Below are positions 1 to 11,961 of a DNA stretch of 64,000 bases, one piece after another. The notes under the pieces are model-generated. The model made no database searches. It was given only the letters and a program-made list of their open reading frames with translations, and was not told the origin of the DNA. Origin of the DNA: Aphidius gifuensis (lineage: Eukaryota; Arthropoda; Insecta; Hymenoptera; Braconidae). The stretch is taken from assembly GCF_014905175.1 (NCBI RefSeq), contig NC_057789.1, forward strand, positions 16,813,179 through 16,877,178, given 5' to 3'. Within the stretch, counting starts at the first letter, position 1. Each line of letters opens with the position of its first letter. The translations under genes and the position numbers were made by a program.

Positions 1-609
1 TGATAATGACGGTAATATTAATAAATAATAAATAAATAAATATTAATAACGTGCCTGACACTTATGGTCTCAACATTGCTAACACATGTTCTGTGTCTTT
101 TTGATTTCTATGATCATTTTCATTATTCATTTTTATTGATGATTATTGTTGATAATTTAATTTCCAAACATGATTACTCGTTGGTAATGTTATTTCCATT
201 ATTAATTCCAAACTCATTCTTCCATTTTTTTCGGTCTCGTAAAAGTTCTTATATCGATTGTTTTTGTTGTATCATTTGCCCAATCATTAAGTGAACTTAC
301 TGATAAATCTTTTCTTAACCAAGCTTGAATATCCCACACAAAAAAAATATATAATTTATATATAAAATTATATATAATAATTATATATAACAATTATATA
401 TAAGATTGGACGAAAACGTGTATGTAATTTATATAAAATTTATATATAACGATTATATATAATTTAAATATAATAGTTTATATAAAATTATATATATTTT
501 TTATATAATTTTTATCACATTCCTCCCCTCCCCTGCTCCTCCCATGAATTGTTTTTATTCAAAAATTTTCTTAAATTTTAATTCAAAAAAATCAAAAACA
601 AATCTTCCA

Positions 610-673
610 TTAGGATTTCAACCCGGGACCTTCTGGTTGCGAGGCAAGTACTTTACCTCGAAGCCACAAATCT
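610..673 (-). other. tRNA-like segment in left foldback arm
   Basis: On the minus strand this segment carries an A-box-like TGGCTTCGAGG and a B-box-like GGGTTGAAATCC at tRNA spacing, with stem-like blocks between them. It resembles a tRNA-derived internal RNA polymerase III promoter, as in SINEs. The acceptor stem is not convincing, so I do not call a tRNA gene. Confidence 0.5.
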
Positions 674-910
674 TATGATAGATCTTTGTAAAAATATAAA
701 TAAGAACATGACTTTTCTCAATTTTTTTACTTTCTGGTTTTAATACCGATTTTATCTTTTTTTTCATAATAATATGAACGAAGAGATGTTAAAATCAAAA
801 TTTTATATATTGGAATAAAAGTCAGTTATAGAATTTTGATTAAAACAGCAAAGTAAAAAAATTTAGAATTGTCATATTCTTATGTATATTTTTATAGTAA
901 TCAATCGTAA

Positions 911-974
911 GATTTGTGGCTTCGAGGTAAAGTTCTCGCCGCCCAACCAGAAGGATCCGAGTTCGAATCCTGAC
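911..974 (+). other. tRNA-like segment in right foldback arm
   Basis: This is the mirror copy of the tRNA-like segment at 610-673. It has TGGCTTCGAGG as an A box and GAGTTCGAATCC as a B box. The two arms have diverged, and this B box is closer to the tRNA consensus. Confidence 0.5.
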
Positions 975-1651
975 GAAAGTTTTTTTTTGATTTTTTTAAA
1001 TTAAAATTTAAGAAAACTTTTGAATAAAAACAATTCATGGGAGGAGGAGAGGAGGGAGAGAATGTGATAAAATTTATATAAAAAATATATATAATTTCAT
1101 ATAAACTATTATATATAATCGTTATATATAAATTATCTACTCGTTTTCACCCAATTTTATATATAATTGTTGTATATAATTATTATATATAATTTTATAT
1201 ATAAATTATATATTTGTTTTCCGTGTGGGATCTTCGACACTTGATGATATTCTGTCACTCACTGACAGCAACCATCTTTCATTGTCATCAAAATTAACAT
1301 GTGATACATCAATTATACCATCGAGAAATTCGTTGATAATGATGTCTTGGGCATCATTGTTTTCAATATAATCCACCTTATCTGACATTTTATTATTATT
1401 AATATTTGTTACTCGAACTTACTAAATAGTTGTGCATAACAAAAAAATAAACAAGTCAAAAATAGTATTTAAAAATATGTTAGCTTTTTTGCTCTATAGA
1501 CAGATGCTTCTGGCGGCTGATTTAGATTAAATCCTTTTACATATAACTTAATATAAAGAAAAAAACGCATTAAACTTGATGAAAAGAAAAATAAACAATA
1601 ACAACATGTGACTTGAAATTATAGCTTGAAGCAGCTTAAAAAATCATTATT

Positions 1652-2000
1652 GAATTCGCGCCATCGATGCGATATTGAATACTGTAAAGATACCTAAAAG
1701 TTTTTTCACACTATTTACTATTCTTGCTCAATTTTATTTTTATTATGAATCGCTCTGGACCTGGAATCAATGATGCTTTATGTTGCTTTGATTTGATTTC
1801 ATTTTATAATTTTTGTCAGAATGCCCTAACTTTTGAGAGAAATTTCAGGAAAAACCCAATTTCTGGAACTGCAATAGTCCCAACAACATATGGCGCGCGC
1901 ACCATCGATGCGATATTGAATACTGTCCTGATATAAAAGTCCTTTCACACCATTCTACTATTCTTGCTCAATTTTATTTTGTAATGTTGTCAAATTGCTC
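1652..2000 (+). repeat. Family-R promoter-like repeats, copy A (two units)
   Basis: Two tandem units each contain ATCGATGCGATATTGAATAC followed by CACACCATTCTACTATTCTT or a close variant. The second unit has a TATA-like GATATAAAAG about 15 nt before the CACACC motif, and an ATG follows downstream. A 70-codon ORF at 1724-1936 runs from unit one into unit two, but nothing supports its translation. Related units occur near 11273-11360, 13610-13700, 14150-14255 and 14385-14430. Confidence 0.6.
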
Positions 2001-2982
2001 TGGACTTGGAAGTCATTGTATTGTCCGGCGGTAAGCGGCACAAACTTTTTCAATTTTAATATTTAATTATTACAATTTCTATTCAGGGTACTTTTTGATG
2101 CCCCTAGCTCCATCTTACAAAGCGTATATATATTACATTTGAGGGAGCTAGAGGTTTTGCACCCTCAACAATTTACTTGAGCCGGCACTATTGCCAAGCG
2201 CATCTACCGCCAATTTTAATTAGGAAAATTAGATATAAATTAATATAATGAGTAATATCGACGGAATCCTAAAAATATAGGGATTCTCTCGATACCACTC
2301 ATGTCATAATTCAATGACTAGAAATAATTTTAATTAATGATTGAAAATTATAAGATTTTCCTCGACCAATCAGAAATGAGTGACATAAGGAAAAGTAGAA
2401 ATCGACCAAGGAGGAGAACTGAACATCCCCGAAGGATCCCCACCTACCCTTATGCTCTGAGAGTATCGAGTGAGATTGATCGCTAGAATTCGGCGACTTG
2501 TTCAGTGCTAGTTCCTTGACCGACATCTGCTCTTCCAGCTCTCATAGTTTAGGCACTTTGTCTCCTCGAATTTTAATTGCTTTAAAACTTAGAATATTTT
2601 TCTACGAATCAGCACAAGCTGTAAGTTATCCTTACTTAATATTTTATTGATTATTTTATTAAATTGTTGTCTTAACAAAATTTAAGTAAATTTAGTTACT
2701 TGAATTATCAATTTGAATTCGTCAAATTATTTGCAATTTTTACTTCTATTAAATCACGACCGCATGGTCTGAATTTTTCTTGCTCGTGTAAATTAAATTC
2801 AAGGCACGCTTTGTGTTAAATCAATTAATCAAATAAATATTGAATAATATAAATTATTGGTTTGCTGCAGTAAATAATCAAGTTATTTATCTAAAATAAT
2901 TAAATATTTAATTATAAAAATTCACGACCTCGTGGTCAGCCATTTGATCTTGAATACGACTTATAAAGTACAGTGAAAAGTT
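2001..2982. other. No gene seen
   Basis: This is AT-rich sequence with small partial inverted motifs around 2240-2310 and a repeated phrase (cacgaccgcatggtc near 2756, cacgacctcgtggtc near 2923). No coding support was found. Confidence 0.5.
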
Positions 2983-2998
2983 TCATATAATTGTTATA
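2983..2998. repeat. Target-site duplication, left copy, LINE-A
   Basis: TCATATAATTGTTATA here is identical to 8467-8482. The two copies exactly flank LINE-A, as expected of target-primed reverse transcription. Confidence 0.9.
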
Positions 2999-3125
2999 GT
3001 AGTAATATTTATTGTGATCCTTTTGACATAAAGCTTCACACATTTTACATTATTTTACATTACACACATCTATACACGCTGTCTCCTTCCCTAGCCTACA
3101 TGTATTTACACGTATTTTCACTGAC

Positions 3126-6100
3126 TTATCTTTCATTTCCTTCCATTCGTTTCTCACTCTCTCTTATAAACACTCTCACCCATTGGCATACCTCCCGTGT
3201 CGGTTCTCCCCTAAGCATTTTCACCACCTCTCCCATAACTTCACTACTCGACGTCTTTTGGAACAGCTGGTTCATCTTTTTCACCACACTCTCATCACAC
3301 ATTTCTCTCACCCTATCACATAATAATACATGCTCTAGCGTTTCCATTTCATACCCACACAACCTACAGTTCCACTCCTCTTCTCCTCTTCTAACATATC
3401 CTTTTTCAAATGCTCTTCCTATACCACCACATCTCATCTTTGCCCAGCATTCTTTATCAATAGCTTTTATTCCTTCTGCACTCCAGTACTTCTCCTCTCT
3501 CTCTCCTGTTCTTACAAACTTGAACAACGTCGCATATGTGCTTTTATTAACCATCTCCTTCTTTCTCTCTTCTTCTTTTGCCAGCCATGCGTTGTGTCTT
3601 TTTTCTATTAGTTCTATCACCTTTCCCTTTTCTTCTTTATCCATTATCATTCTAAATATTTCTGTAGATTCGATTTCTTCCATTACTTTCCTACACTCTA
3701 CACCCCACTTTGTTTCATTTTTATTCACCACATTTCTACACTTTTCCCTCAGACATATGTATGGTAGCCTCTCCTCTCCCATACTTCCAATAATTTTGAG
3801 TAAAAAGTTTAGTACCCTTCTTATTCTCTTTTCTCTGGATGTCTCTGTCCTTATCTCCCTGCTCCATACGTATTCTGGCGTATTTTTTGCCACTCCGAGC
3901 GCCATTTTGCACATTCTCGCCCTCATTGTGTCCACTATTTTATTCTCGCTTTCTCCCTATCCCCAGCATTCCACGCCATACATTAATACCGACTCCGCCA
4001 GCGCTTCGTATAGGTATATTCTTTTCCTCATTGTGTCTCTTTTTGCCCTCTTAATTACGCCCCACGTTGCGTTTGTCGCTCTCCATGCCCTTGCTACAAC
4101 GTACTTTCTGTGCTTATTCCATCCTCCTCTATCCGAAATCCAGCACCCCAGATACTTGATACTCCTTACTTCTTCTACCAACTCTCCCTTGAACCTCCAA
4201 TCTTCCTTCAATTTTTTCTTCCTTCCTTTCGAAAACCTCATGACTTTCGTTTTCTTCGCGTTCACCTCCAGCTTATTACTATTTACATATTTTTCCAGTA
4301 TCAGCAACATCTCCCTTATCTCCTCTTTATTTTCTGCCATCATTACAATGTCATCCGCGTACTTCAACGCATTTATCTTTGTCTTTCCCATCACTAACCC
4401 TCCAACATTTCTTCTTTCCCATTCATCATCTAGATCATCTATAAATATGTTGAATAGTAGTGCACTCATCGCGCATCCCTGTCTCACTTCTTTATCTGCC
4501 TGTATTTCCTCCGTCAATTCCTCTCCTGCTATAACCCGACACGTCGTCCGCCTGTATACCGCCTTAATAAATTCATACATTCTACCCTTTATTCCTAATT
4601 TCTCCAGCTTATTGTACAGTATTTTCCGATCCACCATATCAAACGCCTTCTTGAAATCGACAAAAACTATTCCTATTTTTCCTCCTTTCTTTTTCAATTT
4701 CTCTCCAATTATTGTGTTTATGACAAATACATGGTCCATTGTGCGTCTTCCGCTCCTAAATCCCGCTTGATTCTCTTTCAGTTTTTTTTCTTTCTCTATC
4801 CACTCATTTAGCCTCCGGGTCATGATATTTGTCATCACTTTATATCCAGCGTTCAGGAATGCTACACCCCTGTAGTTCCCTGCGTCATTCATATCCCCTT
4901 CCTTGAAAATCGGATAGATCAGTGCACTCTCTCATTCTTCAGGTATCTTTCCCTCTTTCCAGTTCTTATTCATGATCTCTCTCAATTTTTCCCTCCCCTC
5001 TTTTGGCAATGCATATATGAACTCTGCCGCTACTCCGTCATCCACAGCTGCTTTTCCCATTTTCATTCTTTTCAGTGCTTCTATTAACTCTTTGCTGGTG
5101 ATCTCTGCGTTCATTATGTATTCCTCTCTCCCCATGCTCTCTTCTCCCTCTCCTTTTCTTTTATATTATTACTGTTAGCCTAAACATTATCTCTACTTGC
5201 ACCGTCCTCATCCTCTTTGGCATCATTCTCTCTCTCCTTCATCCTTTCTACCCTTTCCATCGCTCCTATTAGATTTTCAAAATGCTTATACCATTCATCC
5301 TTGCTTATTCCTTCACTCGGTACCGATCTTTTCTTATCTCTAAATTCATTGAACCTTTTCCACCATTCTCCCTGGTCTTTGCATCGACTCAACTCTACAC
5401 ACTTCTTCTCGTTCCATAGCTCCTTTTTTTCTTCACATATCCTTCTGTATTTTCTCTTCAACTCAATGTACCGTCTCTTATCATCCATCCCATTCGTTTT
5501 CCTAAAATTATTTAATTCCCTATACATCACTTTTTTGCACCGTTCGCATTCGTCATCATACCATTCACATCTTTTAACTCCTTTCCTATATGCTTTCTTC
5601 ATCTTACATTTTTCGGCCGCACTTTTTACGACCTCCAGCATGTCTCTCCATTCCCGCTCCTCTTTCTCTCTCTCACTCATCTCTTTAATAATCTCTTTTT
5701 GGTACTCTTTTGCCTTCTCACTCATCCATCTACATTTATCAGCTTCATCCTGCTTCTTACTTGTATTATTGCACTTTACACTTCTATCATCATCTTTGTT
5801 TTTGCTTCTATTCTTATCCGCACTTCCATTTTTTTCCTCATCGTATCTCAGCACAAATTTTACCGGCAAGTGATCCGATTCCGTCCTTGTTTCTACCCTA
5901 ATCTCACTTATAATCTCGCTTGCCTTCTCACTCACTGACATTATTAAATCCAGCACTGATCCTTTTCCCTTTTCGCAGTCGCCAATATATGTCAATTTAC
6001 CTGGCCGATCTCCTATTATTTTTCCATTCATCACACACGCCCCTATCTCCTCGCAAAAGCCAAGTAACTTCTCACCCTCTCTATTTAAAACTCTGTCTTC

Positions 6101-6696
6101 CGATGCTCTTTTTTCATACATATCGTTTCTCATATGCTCTTCAACGTATCCGCACTCCTCCCCTATTCTCGCATTCCAATCTCCTACAATAAACATTGCC
6201 CCTCCACTCCAGTTTAATTCATCCATCACAATTCTTATTTCCTCGCACACCTTCCCCACTCCTACGTTATTATACACCGTCACTATACTAATTTCACTCT
6301 CACCGCCTATCTTCATCACTAGTGCCATTCCGTATTCCCACTCCCTCACATGTATAAGGTACTCCAGCTCTTTATTAATTCCGATTAGCTGTCCCCCAGC
6401 TACCCTTTCCCTTTTTTTTCTCTTTTCGCTGCCTTTCCCCACCATTTGAAGCTCTTACTTATGCGGTTCAATTCTCTTTCTTGTCTCTCTTGTTCCAACC
6501 ATGTCTCTTGCATTATTACTATGTCGTATTTTTCAATGTATTGCCTTGTCTCTTCTTGCTTAATTTTCCCGATTCCAGCTCTATTCCATAGCATGCATTC
6601 GATACTTCCATGTCTACTATCTTTTCTGTTCAGCTCATTCTCTCTGCTTTTCTTCCTCTCAATCTCGAAAAAACTCGAGTCTTCCTTTTTTGTCAT
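3126..6696 (-). pseudogene. LINE-A ORF2: endonuclease plus reverse transcriptase
   Basis: The protein would nick target DNA and reverse-transcribe the element RNA. The endonuclease starts near 6600 (VIMQETW), then shows GDWNARIG (near 6180), DLIM and SDHLPV (near 5865). The RT palm has AGFRSGRRTMDHV, FVDFKKAFD (near 4658) and the catalytic YADD at 4350-4361. The C-terminal part has a CxxC...H....C motif near 3330-3370. Lesions are a frameshift in an A-run near 6410, a TAG at 5180 with a frame change before 5135, a TGA at 4932 and a TAG at 3957. RT segments 5135-4935, 4892-3960 and 3935-3126 share one frame, so only those two nonsense codons interrupt them. The gene is probably inactive but young. 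Confidence 0.88.
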
Positions 6697-6790
6697 TCCA
6701 TACCCTCACCTTTCCATCTCCTATCAGTTTGTGGTATTTAATTTTGAACTCTCTTCCATCCTTTTTGCCTTCTTCTACTATCTTTTTCAG

Positions 6791-8306
6791 CTACCAGTGA
6801 ACTTGCTTCTCTCTCGCTGTCATGTCACTTCCTATAAACATGCCTTTTTCTTCCAGCTCATCCTTGTAGTCGAACATCTTCTGTTTCTCCCTATATGTAT
6901 CACATTTAATCACTACTCTATTTTCGTATCCTGTCGCCTTAATAATTTTTATTCTTCCTCCCGTTGTTTTCTTCAACCCATCTATTATATCCTTTTCCAC
7001 TCTCCATTCCTTCGGAATCCTTCCTACTATTACACTATTCTTTTTACGTAATATTCTTTTTCTAACTTCCTGGTCCCATTCCTCTTCACTCATCGACTGC
7101 GGTCCACTCTTGCCTTTTGTATTTTCTTTTCCTTTTTCTTTTTTTTCATCCGCTTTCTTTCTTCCCTTATCAGTTGTCTTCCCATCCTTATTTCTTCCTT
7201 CACCCTTTTCAGTTTCTTTTCCGCCCTTGCTCCCGTCTCTTTTAGTCCCAGCTCCTGGTCCTCCTTCTTTTTGTTATTGTCTTCCACTCCCATTCTCGCT
7301 CCTATATTGCTTATTCGGTATCTGCGAGTCCTTCTTAACTCCATTATCTTTCTGATCATTTCTTATCCCGGGTGTTTCACTCTTAATCTCATTAATTATG
7401 TCTCTTTTAATGCTTCTCACTTCTTCCTGCATTTTCATTAGCTCTTCCGACTTCTTTGGCTGACCCTCTTTTTGCCGCTTCAATCTCTCTTGTCAGCTCC
7501 AGCACTATTTCTGTATTCTCCTGCTTCATTAATTGCAGATTACTCCTTAGCTTTTTTAGTATTTCTTCTGTACTATCCCTGATCATTGATGCTATATTTA
7601 TTTGCATCTGTCTCGTTTCAAGCTTCATTTCTTCCATAATTTCCTTCCTAATTTTTTCCCAGTTTTCCTCGAAAATTTCTTGCCACACTTTCTTCATTTT
7701 CTCTTTAACAGTCTGTTCCCAATCCTTTTCTTCATCATCTCCATTGCGACCTGCCTCATTAATGTTTTCTATATTTTTTTCCGGTTCTTCCCCTTCATCT
7801 TCCTCTGTGGTTTGATTTATTTCTTCTCTTCTATTTTCTTTCATATCATCTGCTGTAGCCTCTAGGACTTCTTCGTTGCCTCCCTCTATTGTCTTATTAT
7901 CTAGCTGAGTACTTAATCCTTGGCTTTCTACCTTGCCATCTGTTTGGTCAAAGCATTTTGTAGGTGTCCTCGCTAGACTCTTCCTCGCAACGAATACATA
8001 CGTCATATCAAGCTCACCTCCGTGCTTACTTTCTCTCTCATCCATATCACTGTCCTTCTTTTCCCTTTCGCTTTTTGATCTCAGATAATTAACAAGTGAT
8101 CCACTTTGCTCGTCGGGCTTCTCTTCTTTTGTTGGCCTTCTTCTCCTCCGTTTCACCACTAGCTCCTCTGCACCACCCTTGTCATCGTCATCATCTGTGA
8201 TGTGCAACATTTCTTTGATCTTGTTTCTTTTACCTCCCAAACTAACCTTACTCTTGTCCTTCGCCACCTCACGTCTTTGTGTCACCCTCATCTCCTTTGT
8301 CTCCAC
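6791..8306 (-). pseudogene. LINE-A ORF1: charged coiled-coil, gag-like
   Basis: ORF1 proteins of LINEs bind element RNA and form particles. The first segment (8306-7407, 299 codons) is highly charged and Glu/Lys-rich, with heptad-like stretches around residues 190-290 that suggest a coiled coil. It has a basic patch (KRRRRRP) near residue 53. The frame then shifts to 7483-7274, then 7359-7090, and the last segment is 7093-6791. That last segment (SVIVGRIPKEW, then a mixed alpha/beta stretch) resembles an RRM-like RNA-binding domain by layout only. The 7090/7093 junction is an ATGA overlap, so it could be a natural ORF boundary rather than a lesion. No CCHC knuckle is visible. Confidence 0.7.
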
Positions 8307-8466
8307 TTCCTTTCTTTTTCACCTTATCCTTGACTTTTCCACTTCCTAATTAATCCTTTTCGCCAAACCTACTCGCTTTACTATTCCTTTAATTCCGTTT
8401 TCTAATCACTTATTCGCACGATCGCAAAAAACACGTCTTTCCTCCACGCGCGCTAACTTACTTCTC

Positions 8467-8482
8467 TCATATAATTGTTATA
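8467..8482. repeat. Target-site duplication, right copy, LINE-A
   Basis: This is a perfect match to 2983-2998 and marks the 5' boundary of LINE-A. Confidence 0.9.
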
Positions 8483-8612
8483 TTTAAATTTGAATAAAAG
8501 TAATATTTTTATTACAATTTTACTGTAAAATCAGTGCTACGCTTGTGTCTGTAATTTGACATAATTCAACCTTCGACATCAAACAACCAAATTGTATAAT
8601 AATATTGTACCA

Positions 8613-8635
8613 CATATATATATATATATATATAT
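8613..8635. repeat. (AT)n microsatellite
   Basis: An uninterrupted run of AT dinucleotides. Confidence 0.95.
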
Positions 8636-8770
8636 TCGCATCATCAATTCATTGGCAATAAAATTAAACAAGCGAACCTGTCATTTACGAGCCAAATTCA
8701 AGGTCAACCCAAGGTACACGCCGTCACCAGATTTTTAAATTAAAACATCTACAACCAATGTAAGTACCTT

Positions 8771-9153
8771 ATCATAACAAAAAAAAAACCTGGTTTTTTT
8801 CACAAAAAGAAGCGTCAAGTATTCGAAATCGTTTAGCTATTTTATTGTTTTAGGTACTGTGTCAAGAATTAATATATTTTTAATGCATTGTCTCTGTTGT
8901 TTTAAACTTGACCCCACCTCTTTTTTCCAATTTGAATTTCATATTTACATATAATATATATTGAACGAGGTAGGGTCAAGTTTAAAATTTTGTCAACAGT
9001 TAAGACTTAATTATATGCATTAAAAATATATTTAATTCTTGACTTTTTTTGGTACCACATCTTTTTGTATTAAAACAATAAAATAGCTTAACGATTTCGA
9101 GTACTTGACGCTTTTTTTTGTAAAAAAAACTAGGTTTTTTTTTTTGTTATGAT
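8771..9153. mobile_element. Foldback element, about 170-bp arms
   Basis: The left arm (ATCATAAC, then A-run, cctgg, and the segment through gcgtcaagtattcgaaatcg) is inverted on the right (cgatttcgagtacttgacgc through GTTATGAT). The similarity covers about 170 bp of each arm around a spacer near 8960. No ORF is present. Confidence 0.8.
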
Positions 9154-9160
9154 ATCACAT

Positions 9161-9523
9161 CTTTTTGTAAAGTTTAAATAATAATATATTTTTTTTCATG
9201 CGTAGACGAATTTATTTATTATTTATTCTCATGGAGTTTTATAAGGAGGGTAATCTGTGACGTTAGATTGTGTATTAGCTTTTAGCATATAGGCAGCTGT
9301 TGAAGCTCGCGGAATGGAGCAATCGGAGGAAGCCAGTGCATATTATCACCAGTAACGGTGCTAGTAAGTCTTATGCACAAAGTCACATGTTGTTTTTGTT
9401 TATTTTTTTTTCCATCAAGTTCAATGACTTTTTTTTTTTTTTTTTGCGTTTATATATACAATTAATTCATTAATTAATTTTAATTGTTAAGTTAAAATTA
9501 TTTTTTTAATTGTCAATCAATAA
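9161..9523. repeat. Family-U/R boundary fragment and T-rich DNA
   Basis: Positions 9378-9450 (cacatgttg, then ccatcaagttcaatgac and a T run) match the edge of copy C near 14470-14530 in the same orientation, and copy A near 1565-1620 inverted. The rest shows no gene. Confidence 0.45.
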
Positions 9524-10919
9524 TTATTTCAACTTTCTAATAAATTGTAGGCTAGATGTCAACGATTTATTGATGTAACATCGGGAAAATCTAAATATCG
9601 TATTTTTATCATCACAATCATCATCATCTTGATTTTTAGGACAGTTGAATGTTAAGTTTGGAGATAGTTGTAAACGAATACTGTCATTAATGTTTTGATT
9701 TTCTTCTAAATAATAATATGAGTCTAAATCTGTTGTTACAATGCATAGCTTCAATGATGAGGCGAATCAGTATCATATGTAGCATTAGCAATTAATGATT
9801 TTCTAACTGATGGTGTTGATAATGCACTTTTTAATTCACTTGATATGAATGTTATATTATTTTTCTATTTTTTTTTTTTTACAAACTTTCTAATGATTCC
9901 GTGAATTATTTTCTATTGACATATTATTTGATTAACATGTATCAACAATTTTGTTATATCATCAATTTTTAAGTCTCAAGTTTTTACCATTAAAAACATT
10001 TGATGATTTAGTAAAAGTATCATTATTTTTTTTTGCCTAATACATTTAACGATTTAGACGTAAAAGTATTATTTGTATGAGTAAGAATATTACTGTGAAA
10101 ACTATCGTCAATTCCACCATTTGAATTATCCAACTAATCTTTAGAAGATGGATTACTTCCAAAAACATCACTAAACATACTTATTTGCATCATTGATTCA
10201 GTTAAAATTTGTGAAACAGGCATTGCTAAACGATCACCAATGTCATCGTTACATTGTGAATATTTCAATCCGTTTTTAATAAATTTATTATTCTTAGTTT
10301 CGTTTTCATTAATTTTATCAATATCTGTTGATGTAAAAAAAAATGATCTTGATGTGTTCATAATTGTTGCATCCTCAAAATCAGTCGTTCAATTGATAAA
10401 AGAATTAATACCATTTGATTATGACATATTTAAAAATGCATTAAGACTTTCTTGACCATTTGATAATTTCAATGATATTAATAACGTGCCTGACACTGAT
10501 GGTCTCAGCATTGTTGACACATGTTCTTTGTCTTTTTGATTTTGATTATCATTTTCATTATTTATTTTTATTGATGATTCTTGTTGATAATTTAATTTCC
10601 AAACATTATTACTTCTTGGTGATGTTATTTCCATTATTAATTCCAAACTTATTCTTCCATTTTTTTCGGTCTCGTAAAAGTTCTTAGATCAATTGTTTTT
10701 GTTGTATCATTTGACAAATCATTAAGTGAACTTACTGACAAATCTTTTCTTAACCAAGCTTGAAGATCTTCGACACTTGATGATATTCTGTCACTCACTC
10801 ACACTGACAGCAACCTTCTTTTATTGTCATCAAAATTAACATGTGATAGATCGAGAAATTCATTTATAATGATGTCTTGGGCATCATTGTTTTAAATATT
10901 ATTGACATTATCTGACATT
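9524..10919 (-). pseudogene. Family-U gene, copy B, longest copy, broken
   Basis: This is an unrecognised protein gene read leftward from the ATG at 10919. Readable blocks are 10646-10419 (Asn/Gln/Lys-rich), 10361-10134 (DDIGDRLAMPVSQILTES near the middle) and 9754-9524 (a run of Asp, then FRFSRCYINKSLTSS). These sit in different frames, separated by frameshifts in A/T runs, and a stop lies nine codons after the ATG. The copy extends about 740 bp further downstream than copy C, so it gives the best view of the C-terminal half. No catalytic motif, membrane segment or signal peptide is visible. It matches copy A directly and copy C as an inverted repeat. Confidence 0.5.
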
Positions 10920-11199
10920 TTATTATTATTAATATTTATCACTCGAACTTACTAAATAGTTGTGCATCAACCATCACAAAAAGATGAACAAGTCAAAAAT
11001 AGTATTTAAAAATATGTTAGCTTTTTTGCTCTATAGACAGATGCTTCTGGCAGCTGATTTAGATATTCAAAAATAAATCCTTTTACATATAATGTAAAAA
11101 AAAAAAATTATTAAACTTTTTATTATTTTTTTATTTTTTTATTTTTTATTCATTAATTTTTTTTTTCTCATACTTGACGCGAGGAACTACCGTGACTCT

Positions 11200-11715
11200 G
11201 GATATTAGTAACATTAGCACACCTGATGAGCAGGATTCGCGCCTCTATCCCAACGACATGTGACGCGCGCACTATCGATGCGATATTGAATACTGTACTG
11301 ATATAAATAAAGGTTCTTTCACACCATTCTACTATTCTTGCTCAATTTTATTTTATAATGTTGTCGAATTGCTCTGGACTTGGAAGCCATAATGCTTTGA
11401 TCTCATTTAGTTTTATAATGTTTGTCAGAGTGCGGTAAGGTTTTAAAGAATTTCAAGAAAAACGCCATTTCTGAAAATGATTCTGAAGTTTAAAAAAAAA
11501 ATATACATCTAAAAAATCTGTTTTTTTTTTTTTTTTTTATTAAAAATCTTGTATTGATTTATAGGATGATCAGAAAACAGAATATTTTTATCTCATCTCA
11601 ATCATATTTCGGACGGTTAGGGTTAGCTCTATGCCATGTATAATAGGCACAGTAGTTATCTCGTTTCCCCACTTTTTTTTTTTTTCTCATACTTGACGCG
11701 AGGCACTACTGTGCC
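11200..11715 (+). repeat. Family-R repeat, copy B
   Basis: The unit has GCGCGCACTATCGATGCGAT, then a clear TATA box (GATATAAATAAAGG near 11300), TTTCACACCATTCTACTATT and ATGTTGTCGAATTGC. A further 270 bp ends with catacttgacgcgaggcact. The same block lies inverted at about 13262-13890. Confidence 0.6.
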
Positions 11716-11961
11716 TCTTGATAAAATATAGAAAAGAAAAGGATTTTTTAAATTCATCACACTATCAATTTTTTTATAGAAATGGAGATTATTAAACTTT
11801 TATTTGCACACAATATATTATTGCATCTACTATGATATTTAATGCCAGTATCTAAGCTTATAGTTATAAAGGATATTATTTCTGATTTATACATATAATT
11901 TGAATATTTTATGCATTGATGTTGGCACGAAAACAAAAAATATTATTTATGATTTCATTAA

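Larger units (their letters stand above)
331..1231. mobile_element. Foldback element with about 400-bp inverted arms
   Basis: The ends are perfect inverted repeats (ATCCCACAC at 331, GTGTGGGAT ending at 1231). Similarity between the arms continues for about 400 bp, to roughly 745 on the left and 839 on the right. Copy B of family U keeps the uninterrupted site (cttgaagatcttcgac near 10770), which fixes the insertion boundaries. A 3-bp duplication of GAT is possible, with one base changed on the left. There is no transposase ORF, so it is non-autonomous. Confidence 0.85.
1..1388 (-). pseudogene. Family-U gene, copy A, N-terminal part, broken
   Basis: I do not recognise this gene. The frame opens at an ATG at 1388 (protein begins MSDKVDYIENNDAQDIII) and reads leftward for about 53 codons. 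It is then broken by a 901-bp foldback insertion at 331-1231. The same gene resumes at 330 and leaves the window at 1. The same DNA recurs as copy B (minus, 9524-10919) and copy C (plus, 14713-15375). The readable product is polar and rich in Asn, Ser and Asp, with no signal peptide, membrane segment or known motif. The copies differ by frameshifts and stops, so none is intact here. It could be a decayed multicopy host gene, or a gene carried by a transposon or virus; I cannot decide. Confidence 0.5.
2999..8466 (-). mobile_element. LINE-A: nearly full-length non-LTR retrotransposon
   Basis: This is a 5.47-kb element on the minus strand. In order it has a 5' leader (8466 to 8307), an ORF1 region (8306 to 6791) and an ORF2 region (6696 to 3126) with apurinic-like endonuclease, reverse transcriptase and a C-terminal Cys-His motif. 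A short 3' end at 2999 has no long A tail. A perfect 16-bp target-site duplication flanks it, so both ends are present. The clade cannot be fixed by eye; the endonuclease plus RT layout puts it in the broad Jockey/I/R1 range. Its codon and base use is more G+C- and purine-rich on the coding strand than the AT-rich surroundings. Only a few stops and frameshifts separate it from full open frames. Confidence 0.92.

Noticed and set aside
3100..4770. 556-codon plus-strand ORF
   Set aside because: It is antisense to the LINE-A reverse transcriptase. The opposite strand carries YADD and other RT motifs, while this product is low-complexity Ser/Phe/Leu.
5217..5873. Long plus-strand ORFs opposite LINE-A endonuclease and ORF1 (also near 6446-7051 and 7456-7815)
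   Set aside because: Shadows of a purine-rich coding strand; no motifs of their own.
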